From Chryseobacterium sp. ISL-80 (lineage in GTDB: Bacteria; Bacillota; Bacilli; Bacillales; Cytobacillaceae): a stretch of 64,000 nucleotides of DNA. Below the pieces are notes generated by a model, which was not told where the DNA came from, ran no database searches, and was given only the letters and a program-made list of their open reading frames with translations. A program made the translations under genes and the position numbers. Positions 24,254 through 33,863 of the stretch are shown here, one piece after another; positions within the stretch are counted from its first letter, which is position 1; the number at the start of each line of letters is the position of its first letter. Where the stretch lies: NCBI GenBank assembly GCA_018613055.1, contig JAGGQZ010000008.1, positions 98,145 to 162,144 of the forward strand, written 5' to 3'.

Positions 24254-25540
24254 TTAGGCTACGACTCCGCGCTCATTGCTGAACTTCTCGTACAATTTAT
24301 GTTCCATAATTTCTTTTAAGATTTGGACGCCATTCCAGACGTCAGTGTAAGAAGTGTATAGTGCCACAGGTGCCAGGCGGACAATGTTCGGAGCGCGGAA
24401 ATCAGGTATGATCCCTTTTTCCTTCAAAGCCTTGCAGATTCTCGCTGCTTCTTTATGCTCCAGACTGACATGGCCACCTCTTTTGAAATCCTCTGCCGGA
24501 CTGCCAATCTTGAAGCCAGCATCGCCAAGCTCATGCTGAATCAGATCCATTAAATATTGATTGATCCTCAATGATTTTTCGCGGATATTCTCGATTCCGG
24601 CTTCAGCGAACATTTCAAGAGAACCTAGCAAAGGTGCCAGGCTCAATACATGTGGTGTTCCAATCTGGTAGGCGCCGGCATTTTCAGCAGGAGTCAGGAC
24701 ATGTTCCATATCAAACTGTTTGTCTTTCCTCGAACCGAACCAGCCGGCAAGTCCAGGCTTTGTGCCAAAATACTTTGAATTCACATAGAGACCGGCAACG
24801 GCCCCGGGACCTCCATTCAGGTGTTTATAATTGCACCAGTAAGCAAAATCGACTCCCCAATCAGAGAATGAATGCGGAATGGCGCCGATGGAATGGCAGC
24901 CATCGAATCCGATCAGGATCCCACGTTCATGGGCAGCTCTCGTCAACCGCTCCATATCAAGGATTTGACCGCTGCGGTATAAAACCGTCGGCAGGACGAC
25001 AAGCGCAATTTCCTCCGTCATCGCCTCAATGATATCGTCCTCATCGAGGAACCTTCCATCCCTGCTTCTCACCCTGATTAAATGTGTATCCGGGTCTAAT
25101 CCGTGAATCCTGAGCTGGCTTTGCAGCGCATAGATATCAGAGGGAAAATTCAATTCGTCAGCAAGGATCTTCGTTCTTTTGCCCTCTGGTTTATAAAAAG
25201 TAGCAACCAGCTGATGCAGGTTGATCGTTGTGGATCCGCTTACAATTACCTCATCTGCTGAAGCACCGACCAGCGGAGCCGTCAATTCTCCAAGTTTTTC
25301 AGATAAATAGAACCACGGATGCTTGCCATCCATCCAGCCATCGATCCCAAGCTCGCGCCAATCAGCCAATGATTCAAGCAGTGTTTGTTCAGCCCGCTTC
25401 GAAAGAAGACCAAGCGAATTTCCATCAAGGTAAATCGACCCCGGCTTCAGGTAAAACTCATCCCGAAAACGAGCGAGTAAATCACCGCTGTCAAGCTGTG
25501 CAGCAAATTCCGCACCAGGTTCAAAAGAATAAGACCTCAT
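24254..25540 (-). CDS. kynU: Kynureninase
   Basis: A PLP enzyme cleaving kynurenine to anthranilate and alanine; 428 residues from ATG 25540, which has GGGAGAG six bases before it (two ATGs and a longer frame precede it). Visible motifs are [10 protein letters not shown], the [14 protein letters not shown] stretch with the PLP-binding Asp, and [19 protein letters not shown], which contains the Schiff-base lysine. It is the first gene of the kynUAB operon. No 3-hydroxyanthranilate genes are present, so anthranilate is the likely end product. Confidence 0.95.
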   Translation of the reverse strand: MRSYSFEPGAEFAAQLDSGDLLARFRDEFYLKPGSIYLDGNSLGLLSKRAEQTLLESLADWRELGIDGWMDGKHPWFYLSEKLGELTAPLVGASADEVIVSGSTTINLHQLVATFYKPEGKRTKILADELNFPSDIYALQSQLRIHGLDPDTHLIRVRSRDGRFLDEDDIIEAMTEEIALVVLPTVLYRSGQILDMERLTRAAHERGILIGFDGCHSIGAIPHSFSDWGVDFAYWCNYKHLNGGPGAVAGLYVNSKYFGTKPGLAGWFGSRKDKQFDMEHVLTPAENAGAYQIGTPHVLSLAPLLGSLEMFAEAGIENIREKSLRINQYLMDLIQHELGDAGFKIGSPAEDFKRGGHVSLEHKEAARICKALKEKGIIPDFRAPNIVRLAPVALYTSYTDVWNGVQILKEIMEHKLYEKFSNERGVVA

Positions 25541-25633
25541 CATCATCTCTCCCATCCCATTTGCAACTAGAGAAATCGTAACAAAGAACAGAAGCAAGCG
25601 TCAACAAATGGTCTGATAATTCTTAAAAACTAA

Positions 25634-25658
25634 AACAGCCCCAATTTCTGAGGCTGTT
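25634..25658 (-). terminator. Terminator of the DoxX-like membrane gene
   Basis: AACAGCC (25634-25640) pairs with GGCTGTT (25652-25658); the minus strand continues with TTTAGTTTTT. Confidence 0.75.
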
Positions 25659-25667
25659 ACGCAGTCC

Positions 25668-26663
25668 TTATGCAAATCGATAATAAATCAATACAAATGC
25701 GGATAATACAAAAATGAAGTTCAAGAAGATAAACACGAATTGATCCACTTTTGTCTTGTGCAGCTTGATTGGCGGATTGTAGAAGGATACGCCTTCGATG
25801 ATGAAAATAATCAGGACGATATGGATCATGAAATGGCCGATGACTTCTGTGAATCCGAATAGCATGGTTGTCAGGATAAAGATGGTGGTGACGACAAAAC
25901 CGAGCACCCGGTTCAGGATTCCGACTACGAGCAAATAGCCGACGACGAATTCGACAAATGCGGCCATGACAATGAAAGCCGCAGGTTCAAATCCGAAAGT
26001 TGGCACATGGTGGTTCGCGACGATATCCAGCGACATTGTCGGATACACCCATTTTTCAACAGCGACCCAGCAAAGGGAGAGCCCTGTGCCTAAATACAGA
26101 AACGGGAAACCTACTTTTTCCAGCTTTGTTTTGCCAACAAGCAGGACGCCAATGATCGCTACATAAAAGCCGTAGTCAAGCATATAGAAAATGCCATGAT
26201 TAACAGTGACCATAATGAATAAAATGAGTAAAAGTGATGCACCAAACTTTGTTGCGATATGATGCGGCACTAGTAGCAGGCCAATTGCCACCCATGCTAA
26301 AATCGTCATTAATGTGTTGTCAATATGAAATTCAGGTGCGAACAAGGTGCCATTTGTGACCTGGATGATCAATGCAGCTGCTGTCCCATATTTTAAAATA
26401 TATCTTGAATATTTCCTGAAACCTGACAGGAAATCATCCCACTTCTTGATCAGCGGCCATTGTGCCATTTTTGGGATAAACAGTGTTAATAATGCGAGGA
26501 CGACTGCTGCCAGTAAGGCCAGGCCCATGAATAATGGAGATAAGATATTTTCAATGGTTTCCTTCTTTGGTGCTACCTCGGTGAACCATTTTACGTGAGC
26601 ATTTGTATAGAAGGGTGTTAGAATGAATCCTAACCCGATGATGATTTGTAATAGTTTTTTCAT
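25668..26663 (-). CDS. DoxX-like polytopic membrane protein
   Basis: A 331-residue protein with about nine membrane helices; the second half (from LGTGLSLCWVAVEKWVYP, about residue 190) has the DoxX-like arrangement of helices. The first helix and the NAHVKWFTEV segment after it look like an exported N-terminus. AGGAGG precedes the ATG. Function unknown. The 26664-26889 stretch upstream holds only a small ACTAT-ATAGT inverted repeat. Confidence 0.75.
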   Translation of the reverse strand: MKKLLQIIIGLGFILTPFYTNAHVKWFTEVAPKKETIENILSPLFMGLALLAAVVLALLTLFIPKMAQWPLIKKWDDFLSGFRKYSRYILKYGTAAALIIQVTNGTLFAPEFHIDNTLMTILAWVAIGLLLVPHHIATKFGASLLLILFIMVTVNHGIFYMLDYGFYVAIIGVLLVGKTKLEKVGFPFLYLGTGLSLCWVAVEKWVYPTMSLDIVANHHVPTFGFEPAAFIVMAAFVEFVVGYLLVVGILNRVLGFVVTTIFILTTMLFGFTEVIGHFMIHIVLIIFIIEGVSFYNPPIKLHKTKVDQFVFIFLNFIFVLSAFVLIYYRFA

Positions 26664-26889
26664 AAGTAAAACCTCCTGTGGCTAAGTAAACACTATCGAT
26701 ATAGTAATAATACAGGGTGATTTAGAGATTTTTTCATCAGAGTTATGAACGTTTTGTGAAATAATTCACAATTAATCGATTTAACCGGTTTGCTAATTAG
26801 GTTTCACATTTCTCTGCGCCGCTATGCTTTTTAATTATGTAGGAATGGGTATATTGAAGATGAGGAATAAAGGATGGTGACCATCAGCT

Positions 26890-28008
26890 TTGAGACGATT
26901 ATTTTCGCTTCTGATTATCGGGGCTTTGGCTTATTTTTCATGGCCATATCTAACAGAAAATAAAGAAGTTATAAAAAACGAAATAGAAAACCTAAAAGAA
27001 AATCCGGAGCTTGCTTCTGCACTGGAAAAGCTCAATAGTGGAATCAACCAGCTGATCTGGCAGGTCAATGAAAAAAAAGAAGAATTGACACAAGATGAGA
27101 AGATTTTGCCTAAAGTATCTAAGCCCGAGCTGGAAACACCTTCTGAGAAAACCTTCACCATCCACAATATTGGAATCGGTGATGGAAAGGGAGATGTGGA
27201 AAAACAGCTTGGCGCTCCGAAACGGGTTTCCGTCAATGAATACGGAACAGAGTGGCATGCCTATCATGAAAATTTCCAGAACTTCATCATGGTCTCCTAC
27301 AGCAAAGATGGAACAGTGAATGCTCTGTTTACCAACCAGGAGCTGATTGCTGCCAAAAACGGAATCAAATATGGGGCTTCGAAAGAGACCGTCCGCCAGA
27401 CACTTGGGGAACCACTGGGTGAAATCAGGAAAGGGCTTGTCTATTACCAGTTCCAGAAGGACCAGGACTATGACGTCTACAATATCGATGACAGCTATGT
27501 AACTGTTTTTTACGATAAACACAGGAATAACACCGTAACAGCCATCCAGATTATCAGCGAAAAACTGGAGCAAAGTAAGGCAGGATTTTATACGGAAGCG
27601 AGTGACGCATTGAAGGAAGGTTTTGAATACCAGCTATTCGATTTGACGAATGCATCAAGGGTCGTTCATGGTTTAGGCATCCTGACATGGGACGATCCAG
27701 TCAGGGTGACAGCCCGCAGGCACAGTGCCGATATGGCGGAGAACTCGTATTTCAGCCACACGAATCCCGAAGGCCAGTCACCTTTTGACAGGATGGCTGA
27801 AGACGATATTGCCTTTTCCGTCGCCGGGGAAAATCTCGCATACGGACAATTCAGCAGCATCTTCGCCCATGAAGGCTTGATGAACTCACTCGGGCACCGG
27901 GAGAATATCCTGAAACCAGACTTCAAGCTGCTGGGTGTCGGAGTCGCATTTGGCCCGAAGCATGAGCCTTATTTTACAGAGAACTTTTATAGTAAGAGGA
28001 AGTTTTAA
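26890..28008 (+). CDS. YlbC-like CAP-domain protein
   Basis: A 372-residue exported protein starting at TTG 26890 (AAAGGATGGTGA upstream). An uncleaved signal or anchor helix (1-20) and a helical stretch are followed by a CAP-associated domain (about 95-235, with IGDGKGDVEKQLGAP and YGASKETVRQTLGEP repeats). The C-terminal CAP/SCP domain (about 250-372) has HSADMAENSYFSHTNPEG and GHRENIL. This order matches B. subtilis YlbC. The CAP domain lacks a defined enzymatic role in Bacillus. Confidence 0.88.
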   Translation: MRRLFSLLIIGALAYFSWPYLTENKEVIKNEIENLKENPELASALEKLNSGINQLIWQVNEKKEELTQDEKILPKVSKPELETPSEKTFTIHNIGIGDGKGDVEKQLGAPKRVSVNEYGTEWHAYHENFQNFIMVSYSKDGTVNALFTNQELIAAKNGIKYGASKETVRQTLGEPLGEIRKGLVYYQFQKDQDYDVYNIDDSYVTVFYDKHRNNTVTAIQIISEKLEQSKAGFYTEASDALKEGFEYQLFDLTNASRVVHGLGILTWDDPVRVTARRHSADMAENSYFSHTNPEGQSPFDRMAEDDIAFSVAGENLAYGQFSSIFAHEGLMNSLGHRENILKPDFKLLGVGVAFGPKHEPYFTENFYSKRKF

Positions 28009-28042
28009 ATTTCGTTTATAGTAAAATCAGCTGGAAAAAATC

Positions 28043-28150
28043 GCGTATAATTTCCAATTCGCTATAAAAACGAACTTTTCGCTATAAAAATGAAAAAGTC
28101 GCTATAAAAAATTTATTTTCGCTATAAAAATCAAATTTTCGCTATAATAT
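28043..28150. repeat. Tandem array, period 20 bp, CGCTATAAAAA type
   Basis: CGCTATAAAAA starts at 28060, 28080, 28100 and 28120, with CGCTATAATAT at 28140 and a weak copy at 28043. The spacing is exactly 20 bp. The spacer between copies is A/T rich and varies. Non-coding, just 3' of the YlbC-like gene. Confidence 0.88.
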
Positions 28151-28217
28151 CGTGAACAGGCATGAGGAAGTCCAGATTTCAATACAAGATCCATCCCTTT
28201 TTTCAACTTGAATCACT

Positions 28218-28331
28218 TATATTGGCGATTTTCACAACTTTTCTGGCGATTTTCAAATTTTATTGGCGAAAATATCTTTTTATTGGCGAAAACTACTTAC
28301 TTATTGGCGAAATTCTACTTTTATTGGCGAA
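28218..28331. repeat. Tandem array, period 20-21 bp, TTATTGGCGAA type
   Basis: GGCGA occurs at 28224, 28245, 28265, 28285, 28306 and 28326, mostly within TTTATTGGCGAAA. The unit resembles the reverse complement of the previous array's TTCGCTATAAAAA, so the two arrays face each other across about 75 bp. No coding sequence is supported here. Confidence 0.85.
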
Positions 28332-28360
28332 CTGGAAATTCCCAGCGTTTTTTTCCAATT

Positions 28361-28406
28361 TAAAAACCGCTGAATCGGCTCTCACTCCCGATTCAGCGGT
28401 TTTTTT
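28361..28406. terminator. Strong bidirectional terminator
   Basis: AACCGCTGAATCGG (28365-28378) and CCGATTCAGCGGTT (28388-28401) form a perfect 14-bp stem flanked by A5 and T7. It serves the subtilase gene and could stop readthrough from the repeat region. Confidence 0.9.
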
Positions 28407-28414
28407 CGCAATAC

Positions 28415-29656
28415 TTACTTCACTCGTGGGAATCCGAAGCCTGATGCATAGTCATCGCCTGATGCTGCACCGGATCCGCCAAGGATATCGTTCGATTTTG
28501 CACGGTTTTGAAGTTCAGCTCGAAGCTGAGTGTGGCTCATGTTTGGATTTTCTGCCCAGATCTTCGCTGCCAATCCGGATACGTGCGGAGTTGCCATGGA
28601 TGTTCCGCTGATTGTGTTATATGAACCGTCATACCAAGTTGATTCAATCGCTCTTCCTGGTGCAGAAACTTCCACATCTCGCTCCTGGATGACATAATCC
28701 CCATCTGTAGCAGGGTTTCCGCGGGAAGAGAAGTCAGCGACACGGTATGTACCGTTTTCCTGGACATCTTCAAGTGCTGCGACTGCGACTGCGTTAGTCA
28801 ATGCGCCTGGGTAGCCGATTGTATCTGCATTAGGGCCGCTGTTTCCAGCTGCTGCAACAACCAGAACTCCTTTTCCATATGCATAGTTCACAGCGTCAGC
28901 AATCATCGAGCTCTTGCTGCTTGAGCCAAGGGACATCGAAATGACGACATGCGACTTTGTGCGGACAGCTTCGTCTGCAACATGCTGGATTGCGCCAGCG
29001 ATATCATCTGAATAACCGGATCCCTGGTCATTAAGTACTTTGTAAGCCCAAAGGTCAGCTTCCGGTGCTACCCCATAAATTCCATTGCCTGATCCGCCAT
29101 GTGCCAGTACAGTTCCGGCTACATGAGTACCATGACCATTTTTATCCGTACAAGACCCATCTACTAATGGGGATCTGCGGTTGGTAAAATCCTTACATTG
29201 CTCATCGCTGCCAGCCAAATCGGTATGGTTGACGTTCACGCCCGTATCGAGCACGGCTACCTTTACTCCGTTCCCGCCGGATGTGGCCTGAAGATTGCTA
29301 TCATTATAGATCGCTTCCATTCCCCATGGTGTGCGGTCAGATGGTGCAGCCTGAGCACCGGACCCGGGCTTCGCTTCCAGCTGGACCTGGGAAACGGTTT
29401 CTACTTTTAGATTCTTATTTTTTAATAGTGCTTGATACTGCTTGGCATTTACCGTAGTTGTAAAACCTTTCGCTCCAAAATCCCATCTCGTGCCGAATTG
29501 ATCTTTCGCCTTAGCTTTTTCAGCTGCAGGACCCTGGACCAGTACTCGGTAAGAATCCTGTGCCTCTGGTGCCTGGCCAAACGCCCCAGCCGCGAACATA
29601 GATAGACCCATTGTCATGCTTAATAGTGCGGCTCCAAATGCTTTCCTTCTTTTCAT
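28415..29656 (-). CDS. Secreted subtilisin-like serine protease
   Basis: A 413-residue S8 protease: signal peptide (1-28), I9-type propeptide (about 35-100) and mature domain. The catalytic triad is Asp137 in VAVLDTGV, His175 in GHGTHVAG and Ser353 in GTSMATPH; the oxyanion Asn lies in AAAGNSGPN. Two cysteines, Cys154 and Cys169, sit in the loop between Asp and His, where they could form a disulfide as in some thermostable Bacillus subtilases. AGAGGAG precedes the ATG. Monocistronic. Confidence 0.95.
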   Translation of the reverse strand: MKRRKAFGAALLSMTMGLSMFAAGAFGQAPEAQDSYRVLVQGPAAEKAKAKDQFGTRWDFGAKGFTTTVNAKQYQALLKNKNLKVETVSQVQLEAKPGSGAQAAPSDRTPWGMEAIYNDSNLQATSGGNGVKVAVLDTGVNVNHTDLAGSDEQCKDFTNRRSPLVDGSCTDKNGHGTHVAGTVLAHGGSGNGIYGVAPEADLWAYKVLNDQGSGYSDDIAGAIQHVADEAVRTKSHVVISMSLGSSSKSSMIADAVNYAYGKGVLVVAAAGNSGPNADTIGYPGALTNAVAVAALEDVQENGTYRVADFSSRGNPATDGDYVIQERDVEVSAPGRAIESTWYDGSYNTISGTSMATPHVSGLAAKIWAENPNMSHTQLRAELQNRAKSNDILGGSGAASGDDYASGFGFPRVK

Positions 29657-29844
29657 TCAACCACTCCTCTGCATTGATATGGTGTTGCTGGTTTTACAAA
29701 ATCTATTATATTTAAAATTTTCTGATAATATCAATAAGCTAAACTATTCATTTTTAAGTCTTTAGAATCAGGTAAATATGTACGTTTAAGAAAAAGTCAC
29801 ATGCTATAAGAATTATTTTGAAATTTTCCCAATATCGAAAGAAC

Positions 29845-29880
29845 TAAAAAGAGTGACCTTTTTGTTACAGGTCACTCCTA
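29845..29880 (-). terminator. Terminator of the ZIP transporter gene
   Basis: GAGTGACC (29851-29858) pairs with GGTCACTC (29870-29877), with a T run on the minus strand (A5 before 29851). The remaining 29657-29844 is A/T-rich upstream DNA of the subtilase gene. Confidence 0.8.
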
Positions 29881-29916
29881 ATGCTGGAAATTAATAGTTA
29901 ATTTTGCACTTGCAGC

Positions 29917-30726
29917 TTATATAAACAACAGCAAGCTCACAGCCATAACCGCCATACCGGCCACCACCCCATAGATGGCGAGGTGTGATTCATCGTATTT
30001 TTTCGCGGCGGGCAGCAGTTCATCAAGAGAAATGAAGACCATGATTCCGGCAACCGCGGCAAAAATGACACCGAACATGATATCGTTCAGGAATGGCATC
30101 AGGAACAGGTAGGCTGCCAGTGCGCCGATTGGCTCAGACAACCCGGATAAAAATGATAGCTTGAAAGCTTTCTTTTTATCGCCGGTCGCGAAATAGACTG
30201 GCACGGAAACGGCAATTCCCTCTGGAATGTTATGAATGGCAATGGCAATCGCAATGGCAACACCTAATGCAGGATCCTGGATTGCAGAGGTGAAGGTGGC
30301 AATTCCCTCCGGAAAATTGTGAATTCCAATTGCCAGCGCAGTGAATGTGCCCATTTTCAGTAAAGCTGCATCGTTGGCAGGCTTCGAAGAGAGATTCATA
30401 TCCTCGACTTTCTTCAGTTCATGAGGATTTCCCTGCTTTGGTATGAACTTATCAATTAAAGCAATCAATACAATCCCGGCGAAAAAACCGCCAACGGTCG
30501 CCCAGTTTCCCAATTGCACGCCCATCGCCGAAACGAGAGCATCCTTGGCTTTGACAAAGATTTCGATCATCGACACATAGATCATGACCCCGGCTGAAAA
30601 TCCAAGAGCCAGAGAAAGGAACTTTGTATTCGTCCGTGATGTAAAAAAAGCAAGGACACTGCCAATTCCTGTGGCAAGGCCGGCAAATAATGTCAAACCG
30701 AAAGCAAATAAAATCTCCTCTGTCAT
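29917..30726 (-). CDS. ZIP-family divalent metal transporter
   Basis: A 269-residue membrane protein of the ZupT-like ZIP family with eight helices. The metal-binding helices carry [10 protein letters not shown] (about 150-159) and [12 protein letters not shown] (about 180-191), the two HNxPEG motifs of the family. ATG 30726 has AAAGGAG before it; the longer frame to 30777 lacks a site. Imports Zn, Fe or other divalent ions in the family; the ion cannot be read here. Monocistronic. Confidence 0.92.
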   Translation of the reverse strand: MTEEILFAFGLTLFAGLATGIGSVLAFFTSRTNTKFLSLALGFSAGVMIYVSMIEIFVKAKDALVSAMGVQLGNWATVGGFFAGIVLIALIDKFIPKQGNPHELKKVEDMNLSSKPANDAALLKMGTFTALAIGIHNFPEGIATFTSAIQDPALGVAIAIAIAIHNIPEGIAVSVPVYFATGDKKKAFKLSFLSGLSEPIGALAAYLFLMPFLNDIMFGVIFAAVAGIMVFISLDELLPAAKKYDESHLAIYGVVAGMAVMAVSLLLFI

Positions 30727-30830
30727 TGATATTTCTCCTTTAAAATCGATATTTGTCTTGCCCCAATGGTAATTCATCGTCTATGTCTGTTACCTGTTTG
30801 AATCCATTAAACGGTTCGAATAATGGGCTT

Positions 30831-30915
30831 ACCCTAAAATGTTTCTTTTGGTAAACTTTCAGGGTGCAAGAACCTCTTTGCCCTAACATTATATGCGTCT
30901 GCCCTAAAAAGTTTC
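30831..30915. repeat. Short GCCCTAA repeats upstream of the ZIP gene
   Basis: CCCTAAAATGTTTC (30832), GCCCTAACATT (30880) and GCCCTAAAAAGTTTCC (30901) recur in the non-coding 30727-30969 stretch. The last two are 21 bp apart. They resemble a degenerate small repeat family; no regulator site is recognised. Confidence 0.45.
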
Positions 30916-30969
30916 CTTAAGTCAACATTTTATCGTATAAGAAACTCATCCTGCAAGAATAAAAATACA

Positions 30970-30997
30970 AAAACCCCTGCAAAGCTGCAGAGGTTCC
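30970..30997 (-). terminator. Terminator of the foldase gene
   Basis: AACCCCTGCA (30972-30981) pairs with TGCAGAGGTT (30986-30995) with one mismatch; T-rich on the minus side. Confidence 0.7.
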
Positions 30998-31004
30998 TTC
31001 TAAA

Positions 31005-31883
31005 CTATAGATTTCTTTTAATTTTGTAATCTGCCTTCTTCTTTTCCAGCCAATTTGGATATTCTGTCTGGATTTTTTGGTCAAATAAAGATTCTTTGAT
31101 TTCTTTCTTATGGTCCTCAAATACTGCCGTCTTTGCCACTTTTTTATCGGCAACTTTAATGATATGGTAACCAAAGTCTGTTTTTACCGGAGCACTGACT
31201 TCGCCCACTTTCATTCCGAAGGCTGCTTCCTCGAATTCTTTCGCCATTTCTCCTTTTCCGAAATAGCCGAGGTCTCCACCTTTATCTGCGTTGCTTGCAT
31301 CTGTGGAATATTCTTTGGCTAATTCAGCAAAGTCTTTGCCACTGTCCAGCTCTTTCTTGACTTCCTTTGCTGTTGCTTCATCTTTGACTAAGATATGGCT
31401 GGCTTTTACTTGTTCATTTTGATCAAAAGTGCCTTTATTTTCCTCAAAGTACGTTTTCATTTCTTCTTCCGTCACTTTGATGGAAGGTTTGATCATTTTT
31501 TCGGCGAGCAGATACGTTTCGATATCCTCCCTGATCCTGTCGATTGACACTTTGTTCTGTTCAAGTGCAGCTGCAAATGCATCTTCACCGCCATAGGATT
31601 CCTGGAGTTTTGTCAGCTCTTCATCGATTTCATTTCCCGTTACTTTTACCTTTTGCTTGTCAGCTTCCATTTCAATCACTTTATCGGTGATCAGCGAATC
31701 CAATGTATCTGCGCCATACATTTCCGTTAATTTTGTGTTCAGTTCATCCTTGGTGATTTTTTCACCATTGACGCTCGCTGCCGTCTCTGTTTTTGAAAAA
31801 GCTGTCGCAAAAATCAAGATAAGTCCTAAGGTAATTACGGCAAAAGTCAGCATCAATTTATTTTTTTCCATAAAAGCAATCAT
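31005..31883 (-). CDS. PrsA/SurA-like peptidyl-prolyl isomerase, membrane anchored
   Basis: A 292-residue extracytoplasmic foldase. The N-terminal helix (about 8-30) has no lipobox cysteine, so unlike PrsA it should be held by a transmembrane anchor. A SurA-type chaperone region covers about 35-150 and a parvulin domain about 160-255 (ASHILVKDEATAKEV, GGDLGYFGKGEM, FGYHIIKV). GGAGG precedes the ATG. It lies directly behind the htrA-like gene, which pairs a foldase and a quality-control protease in one unit. Confidence 0.88.
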   Translation of the reverse strand: MIAFMEKNKLMLTFAVITLGLILIFATAFSKTETAASVNGEKITKDELNTKLTEMYGADTLDSLITDKVIEMEADKQKVKVTGNEIDEELTKLQESYGGEDAFAAALEQNKVSIDRIREDIETYLLAEKMIKPSIKVTEEEMKTYFEENKGTFDQNEQVKASHILVKDEATAKEVKKELDSGKDFAELAKEYSTDASNADKGGDLGYFGKGEMAKEFEEAAFGMKVGEVSAPVKTDFGYHIIKVADKKVAKTAVFEDHKKEIKESLFDQKIQTEYPNWLEKKKADYKIKRNL

Positions 31884-31895
31884 TATTTTCCTCCA

Positions 31896-33215
31896 TTAAT
31901 AAACGCTTGAAGCAGACAAAACAACCTTTAAAGTTTGCTGCTTGCCGTCACGGTAAATTTTCAATTGTGCACTGTCACCCTTTTTAAGCTTGGTATACAT
32001 ATATCTCCTAAGGTCACTCGCACTTTTCACCTGTGCATCATTGATGCCGACGATGAGATCCTGCTCCTGCAGGCCTGCTTTGGCTGCCGCAGAATTTGGG
32101 TCGACGCTGGTCACCATCGTACCGGAGTCTACATTTTCCGGCAGATTCTTAAGGTACATTTCAGGGATTTGCTCCAAATCAGCAAGACTTACACCTAAAT
32201 AAGGACGTTCAACTTTTCCCTTTTCAATCAGCTGGTTGACGATTGGCAGAGCCTCCTGACTTGGAATCGCAAAGCCAAGGCCTTCCACCCCATTTTGCGA
32301 GATTTTCAAACTATTGATTCCAATCACTTTTCCATCTGTATTGATCAATGCGCCGCCGCTGTTTCCCGGGTTGATTGCTGCGTCGGTCTGGATGACATTC
32401 ATTTCCCATTCCCCGGCAGAAGTCGGTACTGAGATGGACCGGTCAACCGCGCTGACGATTCCTTGAGTGACAGTCCGTGATAAGTCCAGTCCGAGAGGGT
32501 TTCCGATGGCCAGCACCTGGTCGCCAGGTCTTAAGGCTGAAGAGTCGCCGAATTCGATGACATCCACCGCCTTGGCTGCCTCTATTTTAATAACTGCCAA
32601 ATCAGTTAACGCGTCTGCTCCGACAACCTGCGCTTCAACCTTCTCGCCATTGTAAAGGGAGACCTCAACCTTAGTTGCACCTTCAATTACATGGTTGTTT
32701 GTAACAATGAAGGCTTCCTTGCCCTCTTTTTTAAAAATAACCCCAGAACCAGACCCGGTTTCGACATTACCCTGGCTGCGGGAAAAAGGATTGCTTTCCT
32801 GCTGGATATTAGTGATTCCTACAATCGATTTAGAGGAATTCTCAATGATGTCGGCAATTGATCCTGAACTCTTCGCCGAAGTAGGTGTCGTCACAATATT
32901 GGAACTGCTTTCTGCTGCTGTTTCCGTCTGAGGCTGCACCTTTTGTCCAGCATCTGTTTCTGTAAAATTAACAGCCGCAAGCGTAATAGCCGAACCGACT
33001 ACCCCAGCCATGACAGTTGATAGAATGCTTTTGAATTTATTGGACTTTTTGACCGGTTCTGATACAGGGTAACGGGATTGCTGCTCGTTGGCCGATTCCG
33101 ATTCATGATACCGAAATTGCTGCTCGTTGGCCGGTTCTGATTGATGATAACGGGATTGCTGCTCGTTGACCGGTTCCGATTCATGATTCCTGGATTCCTG
33201 CTCGAATTCATTCAT
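31896..33215 (-). CDS. HtrA/DegP-like membrane serine protease with PDZ domain
   Basis: A 439-residue quality-control protease. Residues about 9-50 form 13-residue repeats (YHxSEPANEQQxR); a membrane helix follows at about 62-85; the trypsin-like domain carries His in VTNNHVIEG, Asp in LTDLAVIKI and Ser in NPGNSGGAL; a PDZ domain (about 330-430) ends the protein. The matching B. subtilis proteins are induced by secretion stress through CssRS; no CssR site was checked here. The foldase gene starts 12 bases downstream. Confidence 0.93.
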   Translation of the reverse strand: MNEFEQESRNHESEPVNEQQSRYHQSEPANEQQFRYHESESANEQQSRYPVSEPVKKSNKFKSILSTVMAGVVGSAITLAAVNFTETDAGQKVQPQTETAAESSSNIVTTPTSAKSSGSIADIIENSSKSIVGITNIQQESNPFSRSQGNVETGSGSGVIFKKEGKEAFIVTNNHVIEGATKVEVSLYNGEKVEAQVVGADALTDLAVIKIEAAKAVDVIEFGDSSALRPGDQVLAIGNPLGLDLSRTVTQGIVSAVDRSISVPTSAGEWEMNVIQTDAAINPGNSGGALINTDGKVIGINSLKISQNGVEGLGFAIPSQEALPIVNQLIEKGKVERPYLGVSLADLEQIPEMYLKNLPENVDSGTMVTSVDPNSAAAKAGLQEQDLIVGINDAQVKSASDLRRYMYTKLKKGDSAQLKIYRDGKQQTLKVVLSASSVY

Positions 33216-33337
33216 GGTATTTCCTCCTCGTTTCTTAACTTGTTTTCATCTTAACCAGAAATTATGAACAAATTATTAACAAACTGAGGCAAGGATTTTA
33301 AAAGTTCGGGAAGATTTTGCCCGTCTTAGAAAATAAA

Positions 33338-33366
33338 AAAGCTGCAGGCATAGTTGCCTGCAGCTT
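33338..33366 (-). terminator. Terminator of the riboflavin operon
   Basis: AAAGCTGCAGGC (33338-33349) and GCCTGCAGCTTT (33355-33366) form a perfect 12-bp stem; the minus strand ends in a T run. Confidence 0.88.
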
Positions 33367-33377
33367 TCATAAATTGT

Positions 33378-33848
33378 TTACATTTCGATATTCTTCATTA
33401 AGTTGGCCATTTCGATCGCAGAAGCCGCTGCGTCCCAGCCTTTATTGCCCGCTTTCGTGCCGGCACGTTCAATCGCCTGCTCGATCGTATCAGTTGTCAG
33501 GACACCGAAGATAACCGGAACTCCTGAGTTCATCGCCGCCGCTGATACCCCTTTGGCAGCTTCATTGCAAACATAGTCAAAATGCGGAGTGGAGCCGCGG
33601 ATAACGGTTCCTAATGTGATGACTGCATCATATTTATTGCTCTTTGCCATTTTTTGCGCCACCAATGGAATTTCGAATGCACCAGGAACCCAGGCAACAT
33701 CGACATCATTTTCATCGACGCCATGTCTTTTCAAGGCATCCTGCGCGCCGCCCAAAAGCTTGCTGGTGATGAATTCATTGAAACGTCCAACTACAATCCC
33801 GATTTTAAGACCTGTTCCTACTAAATTACCTTCAAATGTTCTGTTCAT
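33378..33848 (-). CDS. ribH: 6,7-dimethyl-8-ribityllumazine synthase
   Basis: Joins the pyrimidine intermediate with dihydroxybutanone phosphate; 156 residues, normal length. Motifs are [16 protein letters not shown] (about 19-34), [11 protein letters not shown], the catalytic-loop segment [16 protein letters not shown] and [21 protein letters not shown] 33848 sits eight bases after GGAGG; the upstream TTG lies inside the ribosome binding site. The last gene of the rib operon; its product forms an icosahedral shell around riboflavin synthase in Bacillus. Confidence 0.96.
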   Translation of the reverse strand: MNRTFEGNLVGTGLKIGIVVGRFNEFITSKLLGGAQDALKRHGVDENDVDVAWVPGAFEIPLVAQKMAKSNKYDAVITLGTVIRGSTPHFDYVCNEAAKGVSAAAMNSGVPVIFGVLTTDTIEQAIERAGTKAGNKGWDAAASAIEMANLMKNIEM

Positions 33849-33863
33849 GTCTGATTCCTCCAA

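Noticed and set aside
25541..25667. A T-box or trp leader upstream of kynU
   Set aside because: No specifier loop, T-box sequence or tryptophan-rich leader peptide is visible in this short stretch.
28162..28611. A 149-codon plus-strand frame across the TTATTGGCGAA array and into the subtilase gene
   Set aside because: It crosses the strong terminator at 28365-28401 and is antisense to the protease gene, with no ribosome binding site.
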